Origin: Ferrimonas gelatinilytica
Lineage (GTDB): Bacteria > Pseudomonadota > Gammaproteobacteria > Enterobacterales > Shewanellaceae
Length of the DNA stretch: 64,000 nt
Assembly (NCBI RefSeq): GCF_039544205.1
Contig: NZ_BAABLF010000005.1
Coordinates: 1 to 64,000, forward strand
Reading direction: 5' to 3'
This document shows, piece by piece, positions 7,560-16,311 of this stretch; position 1 is the stretch's first letter; each line of letters begins with the position of its first letter. Both the position numbers and the translations under genes were made by a program. Under the pieces are notes generated by a model. That model saw nothing but the letters and a program-made list of their open reading frames with translations. It was not told where the DNA came from and searched no databases.

Positions 7560-8939
7560 ATGGAACAAAGGGATAGGGATCTTATCGCCCAGATTGAGGC
7601 GATTGTCGGGCCCAAGGGACTCTTACTGGGTCGGGATGTCACCGCCCGACCACACCTCAGCTGGGGACGGGGCCAGTGTCCCGCCAAGGCGATTGTCCGG
7701 CCCGGCAGTACCTCGGAGCTGTCACAGGTGATGGCTCTGTGTCATCGGTGGGGGCAGAGCGTGGTGCCCTGGGGCGGCATGTCAGGGCTGGTCAACGGGG
7801 CCCAGTGTGAGGCCGGGGATCTGGCCCTGTCGCTGGAGCGGATGAACAGGATCGAGCAGCTGGAGAGTGATGCGGGGGTGATGACGGTCCAGGCCGGCGC
7901 GGTACTGCAACAGGTGCAACAGGCGGCGGAGGAGGCGGGCTGGCAGTTTGCCGTCGATCTGGGGGCGCGGGGTAGCGCCCAGATCGGGGGCATGGTGGCC
8001 ACCAATGCTGGGGGCAACAGCGTGGTTCGCTACGGCATGATGCGAGAACAGGTGCTGGGTCTGGAGGTGGTCCTGGCCGATGGTACCGTGCTCTCCTCCC
8101 TCAACGAGATGCTGAAGAACAACGCCGGTTATGATCTCAAGCAGATGTTTATCGGCAGTGAGGGCACCCTGGGGATCGTCACCCGGGCGGTGTTGCGACT
8201 GCGTCCCCGCTGCAGCTCGGTGCAGACCGCGCTGGTGGCACTGAGCCGGTTCGAGGATGTGGTTACGCTGCTTCGGCGTCTGGGGGGCGAGCTGGATGGT
8301 AAACTCACCGCCTTCGAGGTGATGTGGCAGAGTCATTACCACTGCCTGGTTGCCGAACTGGCCAAACATCCGGCGTTCCTGCCGACCGAGTATCCCTTTT
8401 ATGTGCTGGTCGAGGCCAGCGGCAGCGATCCCAAGCGGGATGAGGCGCACTTCATGACCTTGCTGGAGTCCTTGCTGTCGTCGGGCACGATCCTGGATGC
8501 GGTGATCGCCCACGCCAGTGAGCAAGCGGCTCAGTTGTGGGCCCTGCGGGATGATGCAGAGAGTCTGATCAAGCACCTCGGTCCGGTGGCCGTGTTTGAT
8601 ATCAGCTTGCCGATCCGAACGATGGAGGCGTACATCACTCAGTTGGAACAGCGGCTGGCGGAGGATTATCCCGCGTCCCGTCTTATCACCTTTGGTCACC
8701 TTGGTGATGGCAACCTGCACCTGGGGATCGGGCCGGTTGAGGATAAAACGGGGGTCGAGTCCCTGGTCTACCGGAGCTTGTCAGAGGTGAACGGCTCCAT
8801 CTCGGCGGAGCACGGCATCGGGCTGGAGAAAAAACCCTATCTGCATCGTTCGCGCAGTGAGGTGGAGATCCAACTGATGAAGAAGTTGAAGGCACTGCTG
8901 GATCCCAAGGGCGTCCTCAACCCCGGTAAGATCTTCTGA
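7560..8939 (+). CDS. FAD-linked 2-hydroxyacid dehydrogenase (GlcD/D-lactate/D-2-hydroxyglutarate dehydrogenase type)
   Basis: This 459-residue flavoprotein of the vanillyl-alcohol-oxidase fold oxidises a D-2-hydroxyacid. The N-terminal FAD-binding-4 domain shows PWGGMSGLVNG, GSAQIGGMVATNAGGNSVVRYG and NNAGYDLKQMFIGSEGTLGIVT. The C-terminal FAD-oxidase domain shows FGHLGDGNLHLGI and SISAEHGIGLEKKPYL, the expected His/Glu metal and substrate region, and ends in the family-typical LLDPKGVLNPGKIF. There is no iron-sulfur extension, so it is not a YdiJ-type fusion. The precise substrate (D-lactate, glycolate or D-2-hydroxyglutarate) cannot be decided from sequence. It is flanked by terminators and so probably transcribed alone. 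Confidence 0.88.
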   Translation: MEQRDRDLIAQIEAIVGPKGLLLGRDVTARPHLSWGRGQCPAKAIVRPGSTSELSQVMALCHRWGQSVVPWGGMSGLVNGAQCEAGDLALSLERMNRIEQLESDAGVMTVQAGAVLQQVQQAAEEAGWQFAVDLGARGSAQIGGMVATNAGGNSVVRYGMMREQVLGLEVVLADGTVLSSLNEMLKNNAGYDLKQMFIGSEGTLGIVTRAVLRLRPRCSSVQTALVALSRFEDVVTLLRRLGGELDGKLTAFEVMWQSHYHCLVAELAKHPAFLPTEYPFYVLVEASGSDPKRDEAHFMTLLESLLSSGTILDAVIAHASEQAAQLWALRDDAESLIKHLGPVAVFDISLPIRTMEAYITQLEQRLAEDYPASRLITFGHLGDGNLHLGIGPVEDKTGVESLVYRSLSEVNGSISAEHGIGLEKKPYLHRSRSEVEIQLMKKLKALLDPKGVLNPGKIF

Positions 8940-8951
8940 GCGCTTTTGCGT

Positions 8952-8982
8952 AAAAAGGCACCCTTGGTGGGTGCCTTTTTTT
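8952..8982 (+). terminator. Intrinsic terminator after the FAD oxidoreductase
   Basis: An 11-bp stem AAAAGGCACCC/GGGTGCCTTTT with loop TTGGT is followed by a T run. The A run on its left side means it may also end transcription from the minus-strand gene 8997-9224. Confidence 0.92.
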
Positions 8983-8996
8983 CACGCTCTCGAAGG

Positions 8997-9224
8997 TTAG
9001 GCGAGCCCAGAGTGCAGGGCTGCCTGGATCAGCGGGGCCAACAGCATGATGATGACGATGGCTACGCAGGTAAAGCGCACCCAATGGTCCTGCAGCTCAT
9101 TGAGCCGCTCCTCCCGCTCACGTCCGTCAATGGTACTGTCCCCCTCAGCCTGGTGATATCGGTACCACCAGTAGAGATTGCCCGCCACCATGATCAGCAG
9201 GGCAATAAGTAAACGTGACTCCAT
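8997..9224 (-). CDS. Small two-helix membrane protein, unknown function
   Basis: Read from the ATG at 9224, which has GGGAGAGAGG just upstream on the minus strand, the product is 75 residues. It has helix one (LLIALLIMVAGNLYWWY), a charged linker (about residues 24-45) and helix two (FTCVAIVIIMLLAPLIQAAL). The frame extends further upstream, but the added residues lack a ribosome-binding site. No family recognised. It is convergent with the FAD oxidoreductase gene. Confidence 0.6.
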   Translation of the reverse strand: MESRLLIALLIMVAGNLYWWYRYHQAEGDSTIDGREREERLNELQDHWVRFTCVAIVIIMLLAPLIQAALHSGLA

Positions 9225-9344
9225 CGCCTCTCTCCCTGAGTTGAACTTCACCTAAAAGATACACCAAGTTAACAAGCTGGTGGGCAATGCAGGCGCAGGT
9301 GGAAGCGTTGTCGCCAGGGGGATACTTGGCCTCTGTCCTGATGG

Positions 9345-9374
9345 CAAAAAAGGCGCTGACTTTCGTCAGCGCCT
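9345..9374 (-). terminator. Intrinsic terminator of the DUF4397 lipoprotein gene
   Basis: On the minus strand, AGGCGCTGAC and its complement form a 10-bp stem (9350-9359 with 9365-9374 region) and run into TTTTTT (plus-strand A run at 9345-9351). It lies 24 bases past the stop codon. Confidence 0.88.
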
Positions 9375-9397
9375 GGGTCTTCCTGAGGATTAAGTTT

Positions 9398-10768
9398 TTA
9401 CTGCTGAGCGATGAAGTCATCCAGGAGAATGACGCCCAGGGGCAACCCACCCCCGACTTCATCTCGAGCGACGGCGGTGTAGAGCTTGCCGGCTTCCAGT
9501 TCCAGCATCAGCGGACCGATGGCACCCTCTTTGGTTCCCGTCGGGGCAACCGTAACGTAGTAGGTGCCTGCGGGCAGTGCCACACGTCCGGTTTCCGCGC
9601 CGATGGGAACGGCGGTGAAGGCTGGCTCCTCGTCACTGATGTCGTTGTCGGCGCCAACATAGATGTCCACCTCACCGGCAGTGGGCGAGGCATGGATCAG
9701 GCGCAGGCCCACCTCGGTAGCGATGCGGCGGCGATCATCGGTCAGCACCAGGGGCGCAATGTTGGCCACCTCGTTGATGGCGAGCACGGTGTAGGCGGTG
9801 TTCTTTACCAGCTCCACATCGGCATCGATGACATAGGTACCCGGGGCAGCGGAAGGTTCCACCTTCACGTTGTGGGCACCTTCAGCCAAACCTAGGTAGC
9901 CACTGGCTGCAGGGAAGGGCACGTCGGTCAGGGCAACCGCGTCATCCACCAAAACGTTCACCGCCGGGGCATCGGGCGAGGCGTGAACGACACGAACCTC
10001 GCTGCCGGACTTGACATCACTCACCAGGGCAACGCCCTCGCTGGACCAGGCCACTACGTTGATGGGTGAGGCGCCGGTCAGGGTGTTGTTGATGGCAACA
10101 AGCATCAGGTCGGTTCCGGCCTCGAGAGTGAGAGCCCCGGTATCGAATACGGGCTCTTTGCTGTCGGGCAGGGTGACCCGCACCTGGTAATCCCCGGAAG
10201 CTACCTCAATCAGGTCGCTGCTGGCTTTAAAGGGTACTGCCGCCAGGGCCGGGTCCATCATGCTGATGTCATCGCCGGGTGCAGTGAGATAGATATCAAC
10301 GGCAGGGGCGTCCGGGCTGGCATGCAGCACCTGGAGGCGAATATTACCGGCGCCAAAGTCCGCCTTGGGTCGGGAAAGGATGAGCGGCTCGAGGGTGCCA
10401 TCGCCAGCCTTGCCGACCGCGACCACAGAGTACTCGGTGTCGGCATCAATCGGGATGGAGGCGGGACCGACCACCGTGGTGGTGTCACCACCGGGAAGAA
10501 TCGCATCGACCGCAATCTCATAGCTGTCTTCTTCAAGCGCGATGAAGCCACTGCCAACGGCGTAATCCACGGCTTCGAGTGCGGCGGCGCCATTTACCAT
10601 GACGTTAACTTTCGGCGCATCCGGGGAGGCGTGGAGCACACGAACATAGCCCGTTCCCGGAGATGGGGTGGGCGGAGTGGTAATTACGACATCATCATCA
10701 CTGTCGCTGCAGGCGGTGATTGCCAAGGAGGCAAAAGCTACTGCGACCAGTCTCTTAGCTGCGTTCAT
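9398..10768 (-). CDS. DUF4397-repeat surface lipoprotein
   Basis: The 456-residue protein begins with a lipoprotein signal (MNAAKRLVAVAFASLAITAC, lipobox ITAC) and an acidic linker SDSDDDVV. Four repeats of about 100-110 residues follow, each opening with a variant of V(R/Q)V(L/V)HASPDAP.VN(V/I), at roughly residues 42, 148, 264 and 363; the fourth has HASPTAGEVD. This is the DUF4397 domain, an all-beta domain found in secreted or outer-membrane-attached proteins, function unknown. The composition is very rich in Ala, Val, Asp and Glu. The Asp directly after CS may favour inner-membrane retention in the enterobacterial rule, but that rule is weak outside enterics. It is monocistronic, with its own terminator. 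Confidence 0.85.
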   Translation of the reverse strand: MNAAKRLVAVAFASLAITACSDSDDDVVITTPPTPSPGTGYVRVLHASPDAPKVNVMVNGAAALEAVDYAVGSGFIALEEDSYEIAVDAILPGGDTTTVVGPASIPIDADTEYSVVAVGKAGDGTLEPLILSRPKADFGAGNIRLQVLHASPDAPAVDIYLTAPGDDISMMDPALAAVPFKASSDLIEVASGDYQVRVTLPDSKEPVFDTGALTLEAGTDLMLVAINNTLTGASPINVVAWSSEGVALVSDVKSGSEVRVVHASPDAPAVNVLVDDAVALTDVPFPAASGYLGLAEGAHNVKVEPSAAPGTYVIDADVELVKNTAYTVLAINEVANIAPLVLTDDRRRIATEVGLRLIHASPTAGEVDIYVGADNDISDEEPAFTAVPIGAETGRVALPAGTYYVTVAPTGTKEGAIGPLMLELEAGKLYTAVARDEVGGGLPLGVILLDDFIAQQ

Positions 10769-10834
10769 AGTGGTTCTCCATTAGGGTTTCGGAGAGGTTG
10801 AACGTGGCCTTTTGCGACATGGATCACATAAAAA

Positions 10835-12169
10835 TCACAATCTTGACTGCAGCTCGAACAGGTTACCGCTGCCGGCGCCGAAGAGGTTGCCATGCAGGCG
10901 GGCGGCGAAGTCATCGGTGAGCCCGGAGATGTAATCGGCGATGACCCGGTTGCCCGAGGCGCCCTCGGCCACGTGCTGCTGCCAAAGTGTCGCCGTTGGT
11001 CGCGGTAGCAGCCGTTTGGGATCGGAACCAAAGGCCTCGAACAGCTCCATGACGATCTGCTGTCCCTTGAACTCCAGCAGTTGCACCTCCGGTTTCTGCA
11101 CCACGTTTCGCAACACAAACCCTTTGAGCACCTTCAGCAGCACCCGGTAGTCATCGTCAAGGACCGCCCGCTGAGCCAGCAGTGGCGCACTCAGCCCCGG
11201 TTGTGGCTTGAGGGTGACGGCGCAGACCAGGCCGTTGACCAGGGTTCCGATCGCCTCTTTACGACGATACTGCTGGGGGCAGAACAGATCCCGGCTGAGC
11301 CGCTCAAGGGTCGGCGGGTCGAAGGGGCCGCGGGACTCGAGCTCGGTGACCACCTCCTCCTGCCAGAGGTCCGGCTGGAGGATCCCGAGCACGATGGCGT
11401 CTTCAAGATCGTGCACCGAGTAGGCGATGTCATCCGCCAGCTCCATGATGGAGCAGTCCAGAGAACGGTAACGAGCTCGGCGGTGGCCATTCTCTCCCGG
11501 GTGTTGACTGATGCTCTGGAACAGGGCTTTTTGTTCAGCTTCCAGGGGCGCTAGCACCCAATCGAGGATGTCGCTGTCTTCGTCAAACACCGCCTTGGCC
11601 GGCAGCCAGTCACTGGCCTTGAGCTGGCGGAAGTTGGCCGGTAGGCTGTGGCCCCCCTTGCTGGCGACCCGTCCATGCAGCACCGGATACTTGAGTACGC
11701 CCAGCAGGGTACGCCGCGTCAGGTCCATGCCGTAATCCTGGGTGTAGGGCTCCAACTGGGTCAGGATCCGGAACGTTTGCCCGTTGCCTTCGAAGCCCCC
11801 GTGCTCCCGCATCATGAAGTTGAGCGCCACTTCCCCGCCGTGACCAAAGGGGGGGTGGCCGATATCGTGGGCCAGGCAGAGCGCTTCGATCAGCGGGTCA
11901 TCCAGCAGCGGGGCCACTTCCGGGTGCTTATCCCGCAACTGCGCGTTGAGCCCGGTGCCGATCTGCGCCGCTTCGATGGAGTGAGTGAGCCGGGTGCGGT
12001 AGAAGTCGTTCATCCCGACGCCGAGCACTTGGGTTTTCGACTGCAGGCGGCGAAAGGCTGCGGAGTGGAGCACCCGCCCCTTGTCCCTCTGGAACGGGGA
12101 GCGGCGGTCATCCTGGCGCTGGGTGCCACCGAAGCGCCGTTGCTGCCAAAGTGGATCGGTACTGATCAT
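10835..12169 (-). CDS. dgt: dGTPase-like HD-domain triphosphohydrolase
   Basis: Predicted to cleave dGTP (or other dNTPs) to the deoxynucleoside and triphosphate. Of the 444 residues, the HD-domain metal ligands appear in RLTHSIEAAQIG and LCLAHDIGHPPFGHGGE, with a further Asp in SIMELADDIAYSVHDLEDAI. The start at 12169 (MISTDPLWQQRRFGG) has GGAGG upstream; the longer frame would add 59 unrelated residues. It lies 10 bases after yfbR on the same strand, so two nucleotide-sanitising phosphohydrolases are co-transcribed. It is smaller than E. coli Dgt (505 residues) and better described as dGTPase-like. Confidence 0.85.
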   Translation of the reverse strand: MISTDPLWQQRRFGGTQRQDDRRSPFQRDKGRVLHSAAFRRLQSKTQVLGVGMNDFYRTRLTHSIEAAQIGTGLNAQLRDKHPEVAPLLDDPLIEALCLAHDIGHPPFGHGGEVALNFMMREHGGFEGNGQTFRILTQLEPYTQDYGMDLTRRTLLGVLKYPVLHGRVASKGGHSLPANFRQLKASDWLPAKAVFDEDSDILDWVLAPLEAEQKALFQSISQHPGENGHRRARYRSLDCSIMELADDIAYSVHDLEDAIVLGILQPDLWQEEVVTELESRGPFDPPTLERLSRDLFCPQQYRRKEAIGTLVNGLVCAVTLKPQPGLSAPLLAQRAVLDDDYRVLLKVLKGFVLRNVVQKPEVQLLEFKGQQIVMELFEAFGSDPKRLLPRPTATLWQQHVAEGASGNRVIADYISGLTDDFAARLHGNLFGAGSGNLFELQSRL

Positions 12170-12179
12170 CCCTGCCTCC

Positions 12180-12791
12180 TTACGCTCTATGGCCGGTCTC
12201 TGCCAGGCTGTCCAGGGTCGAACCACAGGATGCCAGGAACACATCGAGAAAGTAGTCCACTTCCGGCTGCTGTCGTAACTGTGCGAGCCGGGGTTCCAGC
12301 TTCTCCACCACGTGACGAAACTCGTGGTTATGGTGGGCGAGCTCATCCATCGCCTTCAGGTAGGCGCAGATCACGTCAGCGGCCTTCACCACCTCGGCAT
12401 AGGCCGGTGGCACTTCGCTCTGTACCAGCAGGGGCGCAAAGACCGACTGCAGCTCCGTTGGCAGGCTGGCCAGGCACTGCTGCTCCGCCGCCGCTTCCAG
12501 CTGTTTGAACTCCCGGGTCAGATCGGGATTGGAGTATTTCACCGGGCTGACGATGTCGCCGAGCCAGGTTTCTGAGCACTCGTGGTAGAGGGCGATGGTG
12601 GCGGCGCGCTCCGGCACCAGATCGCCGCCGAATTTCTGGTTTTTGATTACCGCCAGCAGGTGGGCAACGATAGCGACCTGATGGCTGTGTTCGGCCACGT
12701 TCTCCGATTTGACGCAGTACATCAGTGACCAGCGCCGGATCAGCGGCATTCGAAACAGCCAGGCGAGGAACGGGCTTGAAGGGGTATCCAT
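12180..12791 (-). CDS. yfbR: 5'-deoxynucleotidase YfbR
   Basis: YfbR is an HD-domain phosphohydrolase that removes phosphate from deoxyribonucleoside 5'-monophosphates. The 203-residue product shows SENVAEHSHQVAIVAHLLAV (His ligand), ALYHECSETWLGDIVSPVKY (HD region) and KAADVICAYLKAMDE, as in the E. coli protein (199 residues). The start at 12791 is preceded by GGAGG. It sits directly after alaA, the same neighbour order as in E. coli (alaA-yfbR), and upstream of the dgt-like gene. Confidence 0.92.
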   Translation of the reverse strand: MDTPSSPFLAWLFRMPLIRRWSLMYCVKSENVAEHSHQVAIVAHLLAVIKNQKFGGDLVPERAATIALYHECSETWLGDIVSPVKYSNPDLTREFKQLEAAAEQQCLASLPTELQSVFAPLLVQSEVPPAYAEVVKAADVICAYLKAMDELAHHNHEFRHVVEKLEPRLAQLRQQPEVDYFLDVFLASCGSTLDSLAETGHRA

Positions 12792-12834
12792 GAAACCTCC
12801 TACATGGGTATTGAGGGGCGCTGGCGCCCGCAAG

Positions 12835-14049
12835 TCACTGGCGGTAACGGCTGAGGAAAGCGTCAAACTTGTCCATCGCCTTGTTGAGATCCTCGATGTG
12901 GGGCAGGAACACCACCCGCACGTGATCCGGCTCCGGCCAGTTGAAGGCGGTGCCTTGAACCAGCAAGATCTTCTCCTGCATCAGCAGGTCCAGCACCAGC
13001 TTCTGATCGTCCACCAGGTTGAACTTATTGATGTCGAGTTTGGGGAAGGCGTACATCGCCCCCTTGGGTTTGTAGCAGGAGACGCCGTCGATGGCATTGA
13101 GCCGCTCCACCACCAGGTCCCGCTGTTGACACAGCCGCCCGCTGGGCAGCAGCAGCTCGTTGATCGACTGGTAGCCGCCGAGGGCGGTCTGGATACAGTG
13201 CTGCATCGGTACGTTGGCACACAGGCGCATGGAGGCGAGCATCTCCAACCCCTCGATGTAGCCCTTGGCATGGTTACGATTACCGGACAGCATCATCCAG
13301 CCGGAACGGAAACCCGCCGCCCGGTAAGCCTTGGAGAGGCCGTTGAAGGTGATGATAAAGAGGTCATCCGCCAGTGAGGCGGTGGGGATGTGGCGCACCC
13401 CATCAAAGAGCACCTTATCGTAGATCTCATCGGAGAAGACGATCAGGTTGTGCTCCCGGGCGATCTGCAACAGCGCCAGTAGCATGGCGCGGCTGTAGAC
13501 GGCGCCGGTGGGATTATTGGGGTTGATGATCACCAGGCCACGGGTTTTGGGCGTAATTTTGCGGCGGATGTCCTCCAGGTCCGGCATCCAGTCCGATTGT
13601 TCGTCACAGAGATAGTGACGGGCAACCCCGCCGCCCAAGTTGACTGCGGCGGTCCAGAGGGGGTAATCCGGCGCTGGCACCAGTATCTCATCGTCATTGT
13701 TCAGCAGGCCCTGCATCGCCATCACGATCAGCTCTGAGACCCCGTTACCGATGTAGATATCATCCACATCGACGTCGCGTAACCCATAGGGCTGGTAGTG
13801 CTGCATCACCGCCTTGCGCGCCGAGAACAGTCCCTTGGAGTCGCAGTAACCCTGGCTTTCCGGGATGTTGTGGATCATATCCCGGATGATCTCCTCCGGA
13901 GCATCGAAGCCAAAGGGCGCAGGGTTGCCGATGTTGAGCTTGAGAACCCGGTGCCCCTCCTCCTCCAGCCGCTTTGCCTCACGAGCCACCGGACCACGGA
14001 TGTCGTAACACACGGTGTTGAGCTTGCTGGATTTGTTGATGGCGACCAT
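12835..14049 (-). CDS. alaA: Glutamate-pyruvate aminotransferase AlaA
   Basis: AlaA is a PLP-dependent class I aminotransferase making alanine from pyruvate and glutamate. The 404-residue protein matches E. coli AlaA almost end to end: KSSKLNTVCYDIRGPVAREA at the start, LNIGNPAPFGFDAPEE, VIINPNNPTGAVYS, and the PLP lysine in TFNGLSKAYRAAGFRSGWM. The start at 14049 gives the E. coli length (405), whereas the longer frame adds 35 unrelated residues. It is probably the first gene of alaA-yfbR-dgt. Confidence 0.95.
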   Translation of the reverse strand: MVAINKSSKLNTVCYDIRGPVAREAKRLEEEGHRVLKLNIGNPAPFGFDAPEEIIRDMIHNIPESQGYCDSKGLFSARKAVMQHYQPYGLRDVDVDDIYIGNGVSELIVMAMQGLLNNDDEILVPAPDYPLWTAAVNLGGGVARHYLCDEQSDWMPDLEDIRRKITPKTRGLVIINPNNPTGAVYSRAMLLALLQIAREHNLIVFSDEIYDKVLFDGVRHIPTASLADDLFIITFNGLSKAYRAAGFRSGWMMLSGNRNHAKGYIEGLEMLASMRLCANVPMQHCIQTALGGYQSINELLLPSGRLCQQRDLVVERLNAIDGVSCYKPKGAMYAFPKLDINKFNLVDDQKLVLDLLMQEKILLVQGTAFNWPEPDHVRVVFLPHIEDLNKAMDKFDAFLSRYRQ

Positions 14050-14197
14050 GGCGTCCCTTACTGCTTGATATAAAAAAGAGAAGAATACCACCTTAGCCAA
14101 AAGCCGGGGGGCAGGGAAGGGGCTTGAGGTGGGATTGCGCGGTGTGGGGGGCACTCAACAGCCACGCGACATCGCGTTGGCACTTTTTGAGCTGGGT

Positions 14198-14232
14198 AAA
14201 AACAAAACAGGCTCCCCGTGGGGAGCCTGTTT
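14198..14232 (-). terminator. Intrinsic terminator of fldA
   Basis: A 13-bp stem (14205-14217 with 14220-14232) is followed on the minus strand by TTTTGTTTTT. It lies just after the fldA stop. Confidence 0.92.
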
Positions 14233-14253
14233 CTCAGTGCGGGGTCGAAGGGG

Positions 14254-14775
14254 TTAACCCAGTTCGGCCAGGCACATCTCGTCGTAGATCTGTTTGACCC
14301 AGGCGTCGACACGGGCTTCGGTGAGCTCCGGTTGGCGGTCTTCATCGATGCCCAGCCCGATGAAGGTGTTGTCGTCCACCAGGGCCTTGGACGCTTCAAA
14401 CTCGTAGCCTTCGGTGGAGGTGTGGCCGACGATGATGGCGCCGCGATCCCGCACGATGTCGCCCACCTGACCCATGGCATCGAGGAAGTACTCGGCGTAA
14501 TCTTCCTGGTCACCGCAGCCGAAGATCGCCACCAGTTTGTCGTTGAAATCCAGTTGTTCCAACTCGGGGAAAAAGTCATCCCAGTCGCACTGGGCTTCAC
14601 CGTAGTACCAGGTCGGGATGCCGAAAATCAGCAGGCTGAACTCGTCGATCTCCTCTTTACTGCTCTTGGCGATGTCTTTCACCTCGACCAGTCCACCAAG
14701 TTTCTTCTGGATCATCTTGGCAACGGCTTCGGTATTACCGGTGTCGCTGCCGAAGAACAGACCTACGCTTGCCAT
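14254..14775 (-). CDS. fldA: Flavodoxin FldA
   Basis: FldA is a long-chain FMN electron carrier for radical-SAM and other reductive enzymes. The 173-residue protein has the phosphate-binding loop FFGSDTGNTEAVAK (residues 7-20) and the FMN-stacking loop GIPTWYYGEAQCDWDDFFPEL around 52-72. The long-chain insertion lies near 120-140 (TSTEGYEFEASKALVDD). It is downstream of ybfE with a 46-base gap, an arrangement also seen in enterobacteria (ybfE-fldA). A terminator follows. Confidence 0.96.
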   Translation of the reverse strand: MASVGLFFGSDTGNTEAVAKMIQKKLGGLVEVKDIAKSSKEEIDEFSLLIFGIPTWYYGEAQCDWDDFFPELEQLDFNDKLVAIFGCGDQEDYAEYFLDAMGQVGDIVRDRGAIIVGHTSTEGYEFEASKALVDDNTFIGLGIDEDRQPELTEARVDAWVKQIYDEMCLAELG

Positions 14776-14821
14776 TCGTATACCTATGTTCTGTTAGAGA
14801 AAGCCGTGCTTACTAGGCACG

Positions 14822-15100
14822 TTAGGAGTCGAGATCAAACTGCGCCAGCAGGATCGACTCTATCAATTGACTGCGGGTGATATTACTGTCCAGGGCGCGG
14901 TCATTCAAGGCATTGTAGAGCCGTTCTGAGACCTTAAACTCAATACGCTTAAGCCCCTTGGACTTGTCCCGACGGATCTGGTTGCGCTTGTTGACACGCA
15001 ACTGTTCCTCTCGGGGCAGGGGATTGGTTCTCGGACGGCCACGGCGCTTATCCGTGGCAAACATGTCCAGGGTGGTTCTGTCGGATTTTTCGATAGCCAT
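14822..15100 (-). CDS. ybfE: YbfE-type LexA-regulated ribbon-helix-helix-like protein
   Basis: The 92-residue basic protein has the YbfE pattern DRTTLDMFATDKRRGRPRTNPL followed by REEQLRVNKRNQIRRDKSKGLKRIEFKVS. The C-terminal segment SERLYNALNDRALDSNITRSQLIESILLAQ resembles a ribbon-helix-helix DNA-binding fold. E. coli YbfE is in the LexA regulon; I see no LexA box immediately upstream here. The start at 15100 follows the DUF2788 stop by 16 bases. An AT-hook-like GRPRTNP lies near residue 20. The precise role is unknown. Confidence 0.85.
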   Translation of the reverse strand: MAIEKSDRTTLDMFATDKRRGRPRTNPLPREEQLRVNKRNQIRRDKSKGLKRIEFKVSERLYNALNDRALDSNITRSQLIESILLAQFDLDS

Positions 15101-15116
15101 GTGCGTAACGGTGGGC

Positions 15117-15332
15117 TCAGGCCTGGCCTTCCCAAAATAGTTGGATAACGCCTTTGGCGATGAAGCCGGCACAGCCTAAAAACAGTACTAACCAAACGAT
15201 AAAGCGCCCAAAGGGGGGCACGTTACCCTGCTTGAGAACGTCCCTGATTGACATGCCGATAAGAAAAAAGATGGCCGCAAAAAACAGGTTGAGCCCTAGG
15301 GCTTCGAGCTGTTCAAAATGGCTGTTCAACAT
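15117..15332 (-). CDS. DUF2788 small membrane protein
   Basis: The 71-residue protein has two hydrophobic helices (LNLFFAAIFFLIGMSI and FIVWLVLFLGCAGFIAKGVIQLFW) separated by DVLKQGNVPPFGR. This matches the DUF2788 family, which commonly neighbours ybfE in Shewanella-like genomes. It is predicted to be in the inner membrane; function is unknown. It lies 33 bases after ybfF on the same strand and ahead of ybfE-fldA, so all four may be one transcript. Confidence 0.75.
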   Translation of the reverse strand: MLNSHFEQLEALGLNLFFAAIFFLIGMSIRDVLKQGNVPPFGRFIVWLVLFLGCAGFIAKGVIQLFWEGQA

Positions 15333-15365
15333 GCTTCAACCTTCCTGGCACCAATGGGGCGCGCA

Positions 15366-16163
15366 CTATACCACAGCCGTTTGGGTGTCGCCATGTGGAT
15401 GATGGGCACGGAAAAATTCAGCGGCAAGGCGGTTGAACTGGACCGGTTTCTGAGCGTGCAGCCAGTGGCCGGCGCCGAGCAAAATCTTCATCTGCGCCTC
15501 AGGAAAGCGGGCCTGAATATCATCTCGGTGGCGCGATTGAAGGTAGTCTGAGTAGCCCCCTTTGAGAAACATCACCGGGCCCAAATAGGGCGGTGCCTCG
15601 GGGATCGCATCGATCAGGCTGGGATAGGCATCGATGATCGCATCTAGGTTCAGGCGCCAGTAAAATCCGCCCGCCTCCAGAGGACGCAGATTTTTGACCA
15701 GGAAGGCGGCAGTGGGCAGATCGATGCCCGCTTGCGCCAGCTGTTGCTGGGCCTGTTGGCGGTTGTTCAGTGTCGCCGGCTCAAGTTGGCGCAGGGCAGT
15801 GAAGACGGTGTCGTGGCGTCTCGGGTAGGCGCCCGGGGCGATGTCCGCCACCAGCAGGCCCCAGCAGTGCTCGGGATGGGCCTGGGCATAGGCCATGGCC
15901 ACCTTGCCACCGAGACTGTGGCCCAGCAGTGCCCAGCGTGAAATCGACAGCTGCCGGCGCAGCCGTTCGAGATCCTCGGCCATCTCCGGAAAGCTCATGG
16001 TCGCTTCGGGCGGGTTGCCCCCGTGGTTACGCAGGGAGAGGCGCAGGGTCTGGAACCCCTGTTCACGCAGGGCACGGGCACAGCCGGCGAGGTTGTCCAG
16101 GTCACCAAAAAGTCCGTGGATTAGCACGATCACCGGTCCGCTGCCCTCTAACTGGTATTGCAT
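15366..16163 (-). CDS. ybfF: Esterase YbfF (alpha/beta hydrolase)
   Basis: The 265-residue alpha/beta hydrolase has the oxyanion region VIVLIHGLFGDLDNLAG (residues about 10-27), nucleophile elbow GHSLGGKVAMAYA near 90 and the catalytic histidine in LGAGHWLHAQKP near 232. This matches E. coli YbfF, an esterase active on short and acyl-CoA-type esters in vitro. GGGGGAG precedes the ATG. It is divergent from seqA, with which ybfF is paired in many gammaproteobacteria. Confidence 0.9.
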   Translation of the reverse strand: MQYQLEGSGPVIVLIHGLFGDLDNLAGCARALREQGFQTLRLSLRNHGGNPPEATMSFPEMAEDLERLRRQLSISRWALLGHSLGGKVAMAYAQAHPEHCWGLLVADIAPGAYPRRHDTVFTALRQLEPATLNNRQQAQQQLAQAGIDLPTAAFLVKNLRPLEAGGFYWRLNLDAIIDAYPSLIDAIPEAPPYLGPVMFLKGGYSDYLQSRHRDDIQARFPEAQMKILLGAGHWLHAQKPVQFNRLAAEFFRAHHPHGDTQTAVV

Positions 16164-16311
16164 CAGCTACTCCCCCTGTTGCCTGCCGTTTCTGCGATGG
16201 GCGGCCATTGTCGCTGGCGGATCCGCTCCTTGGCAAGTTTTGACATGGTGGTGTCTTGAGGCTGGCGTTATAATGGCGCTGATTTAGTACAGGAAAATCA
16301 CCCGAGCCGAT

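Noticed and set aside
11081..12508. Long plus-strand frames opposite dgt and yfbR
   Set aside because: They are shadows of the conserved minus-strand HD-domain genes; codon periodicity and motifs support the minus strand.
15333..15365. LexA box in front of the DUF2788-ybfE-fldA genes
   Set aside because: No CTGT-N8-ACAG palindrome is present in the short gap, despite ybfE being LexA-controlled in E. coli.
16240..16274. Full sigma-70 promoter for seqA using TTGACA at 16240 and TATAAT at 16269
   Set aside because: The 23-base spacer is too long; only the -10 is credible.
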